Origin: Cylindrotheca closterium
Lineage: Eukaryota > Bacillariophyta > Bacillariophyceae > Bacillariales > Bacillariaceae
Assembly: GCA_933822405.4 (NCBI GenBank)
Contig: CAKOGP040001721.1
Span: forward strand, 1-23,085
Reading direction: 5' to 3'
DNA length: 23,085 bases
Shown one piece after another: positions 7,469 through 16,797 of the stretch (position 1 is the stretch's first letter; each line of letters begins with the position of its first letter). The notes under the pieces are model-generated. The model had not been told where the DNA came from and did no database searches. It saw nothing but the letters and a program-made list of their open reading frames with translations. Position numbers and translations under genes: made by a program.

Positions 7469-10400
7469 ATGCGTTCTCCGCAAGCTCGTCCCTATGGCAA
7501 TGGCGGGCGAAAGCCTTCCAAGTATGAAGATGACACTGGTTATTCTGCTCACGAGAGTGGTAGGCGGACTCACTATTCAGAATATGAGAAAAGCACGACG
7601 AATGGGAAAAGAACTGTTTTTTCTGAATACACAACAGATGCAGACTACACAGATGAGGATGGGTCATCTTACTCAGAATCTGACAATGGAAAACGTACTC
7701 CTTTTTCAGAATACATTACAGAGTACACCGATGAAACAGACGATGATAGGATGTCTGGAACTCTTGGAATTGCAAGAAATCAATACTGTACCACATTGAA
7801 TGCCTTGGTTGAAGGAAGCGATTCCTGCTCCTCCGAGTCATCATATTCGCAATCGACATTTGCATCTGATTTCGATCGAATGTGTAATGCAAACGTCAAT
7901 ACAAACTGTATGGCTACACTGTTCAATCGAAATGCTGAGGTTCCTGGAACAATCCATTGTGGAGGAGAGCATTCAGACGCGCAGCAAAAGGTGAGCCTTC
8001 CTTTACCACTCCACTACATGGACCACCTAGTGCCTTCAAAGCAAGAATTCAGTTCGGCCCTTGATAATTTTGCTCAAAAGTTCGATACTGGAGACGAGGA
8101 ACGCCCTGGCTTTCCGCAGGTGTACAAGTCACTTTTCGAAGCAAACTTATCACAGACTGCAAGCGTCGAGGATGACGAACGCATGGCGGAAAACGTGCCC
8201 AGACGAAAAGGCACCGAGAGGAACAGATCACAAGATTTGGCTTTTCCGAAAACCAAACGAGATGTTCTGCCAAAAGTTGAAAAAGACAAGGATCCAGATA
8301 TTTTGTCACCTCCAAGTCATATTATCATCAACGATGATTTCACAGCTGTAAGCTCTGCAGAGAGCTTCGGTTTTGCTCCAGAGACTCAGAAAACATCTTC
8401 TGGAGTGAAACACAAAAATGACAGAAGGGAAGGGAACAACCGACACTCGTCACCTCGTCATTCGTCACCACGCCATACAGCACCGCACCGACCGTCACCC
8501 CGTCATGTGACACCCCACCATCCATCGCCCCACCACTCCTCACCTGAGCGTCCATCGCTTCGGTGTACTACTGAGAAGAACAAGTACGAATACAGCAGTA
8601 CGAAAGTGGATGCGCCAACAACAACGAGGCACGGACTGGACAGGCTCATGCGCAAGCAAACTGCTTCGCCATCGAAACGTCGCGAAGAAATCGATGAAGA
8701 GGAGGCCCCGGTATTCAAGGGGGTAGCGAGTATGAAGTTACCATTATCTGGCGGGAAAGTTTCCAGTAATGGGAAGCCGAATGTCTTTTCGTTCCGTCAT
8801 GTGGATGAAAGTAGGCAGGATGCTCATACACCTGAACACCGGATAGCAAGTGCACGAGGAGAAGGCGCAACTTCTAGAGTCAATACTCAACCAGACAAGC
8901 GAGACTCTGCTGGTCTTATCAATAAAGAATCCCTGAGCTACAATGAATTGGTGCCAATAAACACATCTATAGCGAAAGCCAAAGCTAACAGAACCAAAAA
9001 TCATCTCATGATGAATTCCAAGGCTCCCTCACAGTCATATCCGCCGAGAAACAAGACTTCTATCATGAGGGATGAACGTAACGGTGCCCCTGGGGCAAAT
9101 GATACAAATGCACATTTATGGAGGAACTCAGCAAACTCCATTCCTCATGTTTTGAGCCTGAAACAGACGCAAACAGGATTTAGTGAACTCACAGGTGAAC
9201 CCGACGCGTTTGGTGAAACGAAAATAGACTCTACGCCACTGGAAACAATTGTCACAAGTCCACAGGGACATGGTGCTGTCAATGTCCAAGTACTGAGTCT
9301 GAAACCGACGCAAACAGCAGTTAGTGAACTTACAGGCGAGGCTGGGGACTTCGGAGAGATGAGAGGGTACACTGTTCCACTCGACACCATCGTCTCGAGC
9401 CCGCGAGGAAATGAAACTCCGCCTACGAAGAAGCAACCTCGTGAAGAGTGTACAAGATCTCCTCTCGCGACATCTGAAATACGCGTTCAAACTCCCTCCA
9501 GAAGAAACAGAGATCTGACAAACGACATGGGCGTTATGAAGTCCAATAACGCAGCTCCGAAAGAATCAGCATATCCAGAGCCTTCCTTGGATGGCTATGT
9601 TGTTGCAAGGAGAGCGACACCAAATAAAAAGGCAGAGACTCTGGACAAGTTAGAGGATGCATTGATGGGATCCAGAAAATCTGCTTCCTCTGACTACATG
9701 GCAAAAAGACAAGGATCCAACGAGACTCGAGTGTTTGCCTTCGATGAGTCTAAATCTTGCGCAAGGCCAACGATGAGCGATTCAGCGGCTGCAGCAGACA
9801 TCGGGCAAGCTGAGCATCAAAGTACAACGATTACGGCGGAAGGTCAAGAGGCCAAGAAACCATCGAACGACATCAAGTCTAAGCCAACACAGGTAGAATT
9901 GGACGATTCAACGCCGAGTCGCCTAGGTGAGCCCATTGAAGTCACAAAAGCGGCTCTTGAAAGCACGGAAGAAAAGCATCCCGAAAAAAGAGAGTTTGAA
10001 AAAGCATCGGGGAGAGAGAAAGACGATCGAGATGTCCGAGCCCATGCGACTAAAGAAGAAGGGGCGGATACAGCCCAATCCCTGTATCCTTCATCCTTTT
10101 CAGATTATTGCAAGGATTTATCTAGTAATGACGACAAAACTTCGGGAGATCAAGATGGCGTAAACGGTGATAGCGCGGTACACAAGCTCGAGGGGGGTGG
10201 TCCCGCCTCTCTGTCTGCCCTTGACAATGAAATCTCCCTCCTTCAGAGCCAGATAACTGGACTGGAGCAACAGGATCAAATGTCAGAGATTTACAATGAT
10301 CAAATGACTTCGGCTAGTCATCACTTCGAGCCTCCGATAATAGAGTCAGAAGATCCTGTGATGCCTATCATTGGGACAACAAAGATTGATGATGATATTC

Positions 10401-11194
10401 CTCGTCTTCAGTCTTCTCTTGACCCGCCAAGGGCTTCTTCTGGCCCTCCTGAGTCCGGTAGGATGACTAGTGGAGACCATCACCACTTCAAGCCACCTCT
10501 TGCTCCAACAGAGCAAGGCCCGACTTCAAAAGGGAAAAAGCAAAAGAATAGTTCGGGTTTCAAACCGGCTTCAAAACAGAACAAATCAACCGATGCAACA
10601 CTTGTAACGGCCCCCACCGTCATGTCAATTGACACACCATTCACAGTCGACGGCCCGTTGGTTCTTTCCCCAACAGTAAAGGGACCGGAAGAAATAAAAT
10701 GGAATAGAAACTCGAGCATGCTTGTGGCAACAGCGATCGCCCTACCGTTTGAAAGAAGTTCCAGTCATGGAGTCGAAATCGATGCATCATTTTTCTTCAT
10801 TTTCGTCATAGGAACGAGGAAGTACATTTCTGATGTGCTCTTCATCATTGTTGCCTGGTTGCGTCACCTTTCTTCGCTGGGCTTCGCTCCACGAGAACAA
10901 GCTAGATTTCGGGTGGGATTGATGGTTCCACCAATCACAGAAGACGATGTCCTCCGTGAACACCAGCTGCAGAGTAAATCGACGGTCACCAGCAGGTTGC
11001 TGTCTCCGGCCTCTGAAGAACCAGGAATCGTTGTCGAGTCCTTTGTTCCGGAGATGTGGGCCGAAAATGAATCTGCGGGAGGAAAGCGAGGGGCATTCCT
11101 TCCTCCCTTGACAAGTACTAACTCCATTTGGAATAGAATTTTTCGCAAACAGGAGGTTGTAACAGCAGCAACGCGGTGGGGTTCAGAAGTATAA
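7469..11194 (+). CDS. Large, mostly disordered protein of unknown function
   Basis: A single open frame of 1241 codons starting at ATG 7469; no intron is needed. I recognise no catalytic domain. Residues about 30-95 carry three to four copies of an (F/Y)SEY...YTDE(D/T) acidic-tyrosine motif separated by NGKRT. Residues about 324-364 are a His-Ser-Pro-Arg run built from RHSSP/PHHPSP units. Residues 561-598 and 608-645 are a 47-residue tandem duplication (VLSLKxTQTxxSELTGE..xFGE....PLxTIVxSP). The middle is rich in Lys, Glu, Ser and Asp. Near the C-terminus, about 1104-1135, there is the only hydrophobic stretch (SFFFIFVIG then ISDVLFIIVAWL), perhaps a hairpin membrane anchor or an amphipathic helix, followed by about 100 residues of mixed sequence. 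No signal peptide is seen. Short repeats suggest a phosphorylated scaffold or a rapidly evolving lineage-specific protein. Neighbouring genes give no clue. Confidence 0.8.
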   Translation: MRSPQARPYGNGGRKPSKYEDDTGYSAHESGRRTHYSEYEKSTTNGKRTVFSEYTTDADYTDEDGSSYSESDNGKRTPFSEYITEYTDETDDDRMSGTLGIARNQYCTTLNALVEGSDSCSSESSYSQSTFASDFDRMCNANVNTNCMATLFNRNAEVPGTIHCGGEHSDAQQKVSLPLPLHYMDHLVPSKQEFSSALDNFAQKFDTGDEERPGFPQVYKSLFEANLSQTASVEDDERMAENVPRRKGTERNRSQDLAFPKTKRDVLPKVEKDKDPDILSPPSHIIINDDFTAVSSAESFGFAPETQKTSSGVKHKNDRREGNNRHSSPRHSSPRHTAPHRPSPRHVTPHHPSPHHSSPERPSLRCTTEKNKYEYSSTKVDAPTTTRHGLDRLMRKQTASPSKRREEIDEEEAPVFKGVASMKLPLSGGKVSSNGKPNVFSFRHVDESRQDAHTPEHRIASARGEGATSRVNTQPDKRDSAGLINKESLSYNELVPINTSIAKAKANRTKNHLMMNSKAPSQSYPPRNKTSIMRDERNGAPGANDTNAHLWRNSANSIPHVLSLKQTQTGFSELTGEPDAFGETKIDSTPLETIVTSPQGHGAVNVQVLSLKPTQTAVSELTGEAGDFGEMRGYTVPLDTIVSSPRGNETPPTKKQPREECTRSPLATSEIRVQTPSRRNRDLTNDMGVMKSNNAAPKESAYPEPSLDGYVVARRATPNKKAETLDKLEDALMGSRKSASSDYMAKRQGSNETRVFAFDESKSCARPTMSDSAAAADIGQAEHQSTTITAEGQEAKKPSNDIKSKPTQVELDDSTPSRLGEPIEVTKAALESTEEKHPEKREFEKASGREKDDRDVRAHATKEEGADTAQSLYPSSFSDYCKDLSSNDDKTSGDQDGVNGDSAVHKLEGGGPASLSALDNEISLLQSQITGLEQQDQMSEIYNDQMTSASHHFEPPIIESEDPVMPIIGTTKIDDDIPRLQSSLDPPRASSGPPESGRMTSGDHHHFKPPLAPTEQGPTSKGKKQKNSSGFKPASKQNKSTDATLVTAPTVMSIDTPFTVDGPLVLSPTVKGPEEIKWNRNSSMLVATAIALPFERSSSHGVEIDASFFFIFVIGTRKYISDVLFIIVAWLRHLSSLGFAPREQARFRVGLMVPPITEDDVLREHQLQSKSTVTSRLLSPASEEPGIVVESFVPEMWAENESAGGKRGAFLPPLTSTNSIWNRIFRKQEVVTAATRWGSEV

Positions 11195-11572
11195 AATACA
11201 GTGAAGTCTTCACAGATACATCAGTTGTCGCTGCTACAAACCCAGGAGATTCATTCCCTTGCCATATGCTGCTGGCGCCGGCGTGGCTCCATGTCTTGTT
11301 GGAGTCATCCTCGAGATCACTTGCAGAGACGTGTATTCTTGTCACCAGCATAGAAACCATCTCTTTGTGAGTCTGCAATTCTGCCAATAACACAGAGTCC
11401 AATTTATTTTGAATAAAAAGTAGTAGTTCAAATTGCTGCATGCAAGATGTAAATTATGTCAACTTTTGCTGCCTTCGACGCACACTTCTTCGCCTTAAAG
11501 CAACAAATTTGAAACTTTGGATTCAGACCACTTCTAAAACTCGTAATTGCCGAGAAAACGATATTCTTAGTC
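11195..11572. other. Convergent 3' intergenic region
   Basis: A 378-bp gap between two tail-to-tail genes. It presumably holds both 3' untranslated regions. Open frames cross it on both strands (minus 11118-11441, plus 11176-11370), but neither has a recognisable domain and both are short, so I call no gene. No hairpin terminator is expected for RNA polymerase II genes and none is seen. Confidence 0.45.
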
Positions 11573-12912
11573 TTATTGCTTTTGTTGTTGGCTTTGCTTG
11601 TAGGCTTCAAGAATGCCCCCAACATTATTTTTCCAAAGGTGCAGTCTCGATTGTAATCCTTTCCACTGTTCGATTTCAAACTTTCTAACAACACAGCGCT
11701 CGACAATAACTTGCTCTTGTAATTGATCCATTTTTGCTGACAGGAGCCCCGAAGAAACAGCAGCAATGACCCATTTCTCCACGTCACTTGATTCTGTTTG
11801 CAATGTTTTTGCGACTACTTTGTATGGGATCTCCTCATGCTCCGCAGCAAGACTGCACAAGCTCAAAATACGCATGTGTCGTGTGCATTCTGTCGGTGAT
11901 AATTTCCACTGTGCTAGAACAGATTCGCCCCCATTCGTTTTAACGAATGATTGATAATCCTCCAATTTACCTTCTTGGAAAACCTTCAAGAGATCAAGAA
12001 GTGGCGCTGGCAAAAACAAACATGGCGGCCAATGGTGCATGAGTGATGGGGGTGATAACAGAGGAAAGTTGCAGTCGGTACGTACTAAATTTTTCCTTCA
12101 ATGCTTGGATTGCGGGAAGGGATAGGATTTTTCGCTGCTCAGCGAAGAGAGAAACCGGATCTCGAATAGCTCCAATTGCTGCTTTCTTCGCAGTTTCCAG
12201 GGCTTCGGTATCGACATCCTTCAGTATGGAGTTAGCATAAAAGATAGGTATCGAACACACGAAACCAATAGTTACATACCGTTTTGATGTAAGTTTCGAC
12301 AGTGAGAAGAGTAAATCTCTGCTCAGAAAGTGCCGAAGTCGTTCCGTTTGCCACTGCGCGATAAAGCGCTCGTCTGTTTACAGGTTGGACTTGCCACTCG
12401 TCTAGCATCGATGAAAGTTTTGAAGCTTCCATCCATCGACCAAGGAATGAGCTACTCGACTCCAAAAGGGCTGGTTGACGAGCAGTTGCAAGAGTGATCA
12501 TTTTAACGAGTAGTCCAACTTTTTCCAAAGGTTCGGATCTCATGTTGTACAAAGTGGCTAGCAAAGAAATGGCCTTCGAAGTCTCATCAGTGCTCGTCGC
12601 TCGGATAACAGAATCAGCCAAATCGTCTACTAGTTTTGAACTGTTGACATCCTTAACTCTGTCCAAAAGAGCAGCTAACAAGGATACTGCAGAGACAGCT
12701 TCCTCTTCCAGCGAAACTAATGCTGAAATTGCCCCTTTCTCTTCCAAGATTGTCCGCATTAGTTGTGCAGCATCCCCATGAAGAATGCAAGCTTCGCAAT
12801 CTTGAACGAACCCAGCTCGTGTTGAGGGGGCAGAGTCAGCAAGGAGACGCACCAGACGAAGCTCTGCGTCCTCTGCGACATTGACAAGGGCAGATGAAGC
12901 TGACGCCGGCAT
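11573..12912 (-). CDS. EIF3M: Translation initiation factor eIF3 subunit M (PCI domain)
   Basis: One of the PCI-domain subunits of the eIF3 octameric core that scaffolds the 43S pre-initiation complex in the cytosol. Exons in transcript order: 12912-12280, 12218-12086 and 12006-11573; introns of 61 and 79 bp with GTATGT and GTACGT donors. All joins keep frame and give 399 residues (human about 374). N-terminal helical repeats (RLLADSA, TSKAISLLATLYNMR, SALSEQRFTLLTVETYIKT) lead to ETAKKAAIGAIRDPVSLF, LSLPAIQALKEKF and then the PCI/winged-helix part: LLDLLKVFQEGKLEDYQSFV, MRILSLCSLAAEHEEIPYKVV, DVEKWVIAAVSSGLLSAKMDQ and VIVERCVVRKFEIEQWKGL, ending in a Gln/Lys tail. The start is the first ATG in the frame; upstream extension lacks another ATG. 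It shares a 228-bp divergent promoter region with the GET3 gene. Confidence 0.93.
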
Positions 12913-13140
12913 TGTGAATGGATATTGTTTGCGGTCTGATCCACCAAGGCCCAAGAACGATTTCGTTTAGTCTATTGCAGTTTTCCGCATACTCGCAGAT
13001 GCACTTGTAGCTTGTGGACGCTATACGACGTCTGCAGGTCCCCCGTTTTCTTCCGGGACTAAAAAGGAGTGACGAAACGACACATCAACAATTCGAGACC
13101 CGATCGTCATCTTTCATCTTCCAGTTGCCAACTTTCAAAG
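12913..13140. promoter_or_regulatory. Divergent promoter region (eIF3m / tandem GET3)
   Basis: A 228-bp spacer between the start codons of two head-to-head genes, so both promoters and 5' leaders must sit here or overlap. I see no clear TATA box. Positional inference only. Confidence 0.35.
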
Positions 13141-15652
13141 ATGTATTCGATAGGACTGTTTGGAGCATTGATTTCGGTTCTCTTACAGGGTGTAGATGGT
13201 TTCGGACAGCTATCGGCTCCGAGAGCGACAAAGCTTGGCACTGTTTCAACTACAGATCAAGTTACAAGACTACATTCTCTCAAGTCGTTTGTGGATGATA
13301 TCGCTCAGAGCAAAAAGCAACGAATAGTATTTTGTGGGGGTAAAGGAGGTGTAGGAAAGACTACCATTAGTTCTTCTCTTGCAGTTCACTTTGCGCTGAT
13401 GGATCTTAATGTTTTGGTTGTGTCGACAGATCCAGCTCATTCGCTTGGAGATGCACTTGACGAAGATCTCCGACGAGGGAGAGGCGAGCCCGTTGTAATG
13501 ATGGACCCACTGACTGGAGGTAGGCGATTTGTAATATGTTTACTAGGGCGGGTGTATGAACAAGACTAACCAAGAATTTTCAGGGCGTTTAAAGGCAGCG
13601 GAAGTTGATACAGACGAAGCGTTATCGCAGTTTCAAGAAAGTCTAGCGGCTTTCGATGTCGGGAAATTAGCTGATGCCTTGGGTGTTTCAGAAGAACTTT
13701 TGGTGGGTCTCGGGCTGCAGGAGTTCAGTGGGCTACTCAAGGATCCACCCCCTGGGCTGGATGAGCTTGTTGCACTTGGAAATGTAATGGATGAGAGATC
13801 CAATGAATTTGATGTTATTGTTGTAGACACTGCGCCAACTGGTCACACACTCCGTTTATTGGCATTGCCTCAATTTCTCGACGGGCTGCTTGGAAAACTC
13901 ATAAAGCTTCGAGTGCAGCTCTCGGGGCTGACTTCAACCTTGAAATCATTTCTCGGAGATTCTGGAGCGAAGGAGCGGGTAGAAACGCTTGACAAAGCCA
14001 TGCAGCAACTGGAGAAATTCAAGATGAAGATGTCGAGAATGGAAGAAAGGCTAAGGGACCATGAAACAACTAGTTTTCTTGTTGTGACAGTTCCGACGAC
14101 GCTAGCAGTGAAAGAATCACAGAGACTGGTGTCACAATTGAAGTCGCAGGGAATTCAAGTACCTGCGATTGTTGTGAACCAATGTGTTGGGACGGACAAT
14201 GGTACGCGAAAATTGAATAGGTTCTTGATTGTGTGGCTCACACTCACATTTTGCAACAAACAGACAGTAGCAGCGAAGCAATATCGCAATACTACAACAG
14301 GCGCAAAGATGGACAACAAAGATGGGTAAGGGAGCTCGAAGGTGCCCTTGATGAAGTCAGCGGAAGTCGAGAATTTAGGAGCAATGGAGATCCTGCACCA
14401 ATTGCCTTGACAACTCTACCATTTTTTGACGTTGAACTGGTCGGGATTCCGGCTCTTGGATATGTTGGCTCCCAGCATTTCTCTAGGAACCCAAATTTTC
14501 AGCACCTCAAGGCAAAGATGGAAGATCGCTCAGACCCCAAAGTCGTAATCTGCGGAGGAAAGGGAGGAGTTGGAAAAACTACAATAAGTTCATCATTAGG
14601 TGTTTCTCTAGCGACGGAAGGGCTGAATGTTGCCATCGTGTCAACTGACCCAGCGCATAGCCTCGGTGATGCGATCGATGTTGATGTGAGTGGCGGAGAC
14701 ATGATAAAATGCTCATTGGCCGGAGTGCCTGGTTTTGTCGGCGAGGGATCACTTTCAGTCATGGAAATCGACCCGGCTTCCGCACTTAGCGATTTCAAGT
14801 CAGTAGTTAACCAAGCACTTGGGAAGGGAGAATACGCTTCAAGCTTGGATACACCAGACTTTCGTAAAGCTCTTCAAGGGATTGAAAATGTTTTTGACAC
14901 CTTACCGGCAGGTACAGATGAGGTTGTTGCGCTAGTAAGTCCCCGATTGCATGCCAGCTTATTGTCCCGCTCCATGTTGATGTTTGATGCCAACATCTTC
15001 TACTTTTTCCCAACAGGCAAAAGTGGTTAGTTTGATAAGAAACGGTGCATACGATTGCATCGTTCTTGACACTGCTCCAACTGGTCATACTTTGAGGATG
15101 CTGAGGACCCCTAACTTCATCGGAGACTTGATCGATCGGCTAGTCACTATTTCTAGCAAAATTAATGCAAATCCAGCTGTGAAAATGCTTCTTGCTGGGA
15201 CGACTGGGTCGAACGCTGTTGAGCTAGAAAGTGTAGCAACAAAAGCGAAGTCCCAGTTGCTCTCTTTCCAAATGCAGATGTACGACCTCGAGGACTTGTT
15301 TGCGAATGCTGAATCGACCGAGTTTGTTATTGTTACTGTCGCCACGGAGCTTGCAGTCCGTGAGAGTGCAAGGCTATTGAATGAACTCACCTTTGCAGAC
15401 CCTGAGATGCAGGTGAAAGTGAGAAACGTCGTCGTGAATCAAGTCCTGAAAGATGACGGTAGTGATACGCGGGCGTTTTTCTCCCACATGAGAGGGACCC
15501 AATCAAAAGCGATCGAGGAGCTAGAATCTTATTTATCCTCGATACCTGGCAAGGCAACAAACGTATCAAAGATCCAGCTACTGGATACAGAACCAAGAGG
15601 TGTCTTTGGTTTAAAGGCTGTTGGCGAGGAGCTGGTCAAAGATAGTCAATAA
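13141..15652 (+). CDS. Fused tandem ArsA/GET3 ATPase with plastid-type presequence
   Basis: Two complete GET3/ArsA ATPase modules in one polypeptide. Exons 13141-13519, 13584-14201, 14264-14934 and 15017-15652; introns of 64, 62 and 82 bp; 767 residues. Residues 1-20 form a signal peptide (MYSIGLFGALISVLLQGVDG) with Phe at position 21, followed by a Ser/Thr/Arg/Lys-rich segment, the layout of diatom plastid presequences. Module 1 has CGGKGGVGKTT (65-75), STDPAHSLGD (95-104) and DTAPTGHTLR (208-217). Module 2 repeats CGGKGGVGKTT (429-439), STDPAHSLGD and DTAPTGHTLR (574-583), and ends with LLDTEPRGVFGL. Both keep the deviant Walker A lysines, so both sites look able to hydrolyse ATP. No CxxC zinc motif is present, unlike cytosolic GET3, so classical homodimer zinc bridging is unlikely; the fusion could form an intramolecular dimer like bacterial ArsA. 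Probable job: handling hydrophobic or tail-anchored proteins in the plastid. An arsenite role cannot be excluded, but no ArsB/ArsD neighbour is seen. Confidence 0.9.
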
Positions 15653-15884
15653 TCAATCAAAGAATTATGGTGGAATTGCGGGTCTCTTTTTTCGTCTTCC
15701 ACCTCTTCGTGCTGGAAACTTTGAACTCTTCGCCTATGAAAGTTGGTAAAGGTAGAACCTTGTAAAATGGCGCTGATCTGTCAGTTGTAGCGAACTCTCC
15801 TCTCCTCCCATCCTCTTTTGCCTCATCAATATCAAAATCCAAATCTCAGTATTCCAAATCTTACCATCGGAGCCCGCGGTGTTC
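15653..15884. promoter_or_regulatory. Spacer between GET3 and TsaE genes
   Basis: The 232 bp hold the 3' end of the GET3 transcript and the promoter and leader of tsaE. No distinct element is recognised. Confidence 0.3.
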
Positions 15885-16713
15885 ATGAGGTCATACCACC
15901 ATATCAACTGTATACTGTCACTGTTTATGATGTTGCCAGTAGTTCATTCCTTACTGCATCACAGGTATCACTTTGGAAGACGAGTAACCACATTTGCGCA
16001 ATCGTCGTCAACTCTGTACTCGGGGAATGCAAATTCGTACTCACTATACTTGTCCATTCCAGATCCTTCCACATGCGAAGAAATTGGAGCTTTAATTTCA
16101 GCATTTGCAGCACCCCCTGATGTGCTTCTGCTTGATGGTGATCTAGGAGCTGGGAAAACGACATTCTCTCGAGGCTTTATCAGGAACAAGCTTGGAGTGA
16201 AAAATGAGGCAATCACTTCTCCAACCTATCTATTGTCAAACGCCTATAGCTACAAATCAAAAGAAACTGTACATGAGTAAGTTCGTCTAATATTCTAAAG
16301 CTTGCCTAGTTTTGCTAATATATTCTTTTCCTTCAACAGGATACGCCACATGGTAAGTCTTTGTTAAGCAGAAGCCCTTGCTTCAAGCAGTTGTCAATTC
16401 ACATTTCTGCAACTAGGACCTTTATCGGCTATCTGGTAGTCACAGCGATGAGTTCTCTCCCCTCGATCTTAATTTTGTGTTCTCAAAGTGTATATCGTTG
16501 ATTGAATGGCCTAGTCGATTGCCGAAAGAGTTGCAACCCCCGTCAAAATGTCGCCTGAATATCAACATGTCTATAATCCCATCAACTGAAGAACGAGAAA
16601 TGGTGCTGTCTGCCCCTTTGGAGTCTACGTGGTGCGATCGACTGAGAAATGTGGTCGGGGACGGCTTTGTTGACGACCTGTTGTTACATTGTACAGATCG
16701 AGGAAACAAATAA
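15885..16713 (+). CDS. tsaE: TsaE (YjeE) tRNA t6A-modification ATPase, organelle-type
   Basis: ATPase partner of TsaB/TsaD in making N6-threonylcarbamoyl-adenosine at position 37 of ANN-decoding tRNAs; bacterial-type, so expected in an organelle. Exons 15885-16276, 16340-16352 (a 13-nt microexon) and 16417-16713; introns of 63 and 64 bp. The microexon is needed: it supplies codons for IRHM and completes the preceding Glu codon, rebuilding HMDLYRL. Protein 233 residues against about 150 for bacterial TsaE, the difference being an N-terminal presequence (hydrophobic ILSLFMMLPVV then HHRYHFGRR) and a C-terminal tail. Walker A is DGDLGAGKTT (84-93, K91); then ITSPTYLLSNAY (110-121), HMDLYRL (134-140) and CISLIEWPSRL (about 160-170), all hallmark blocks. 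The presequence could be plastid (bipartite) or mitochondrial; there is no Phe at an obvious cleavage point. The first ATG is taken; ATG at 15927 is an alternative. Confidence 0.9.
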
Positions 16714-16797
16714 TCATAATGAACTGAGTAATTTCAACTTGAAATGTTTTTCTGAGCTACAAAATGTGACCAGTCTGCGTTTTAATAACTATCACTC

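Noticed and set aside
13633..13830. Short minus-strand frames over the GET3 modules
   Set aside because: Mirror images of conserved ATPase sequence.
13141..15652. Arsenite-resistance locus
   Set aside because: No permease, regulator or metallochaperone neighbour, and the presequence points to a plastid; kept only as an alternative role.
3435..16713. A translation-related operon or functional cluster (eIF2B beta, eIF3m, TsaE)
   Set aside because: The genes lie on both strands with unrelated genes between and have their own promoters; the grouping is most likely chance.
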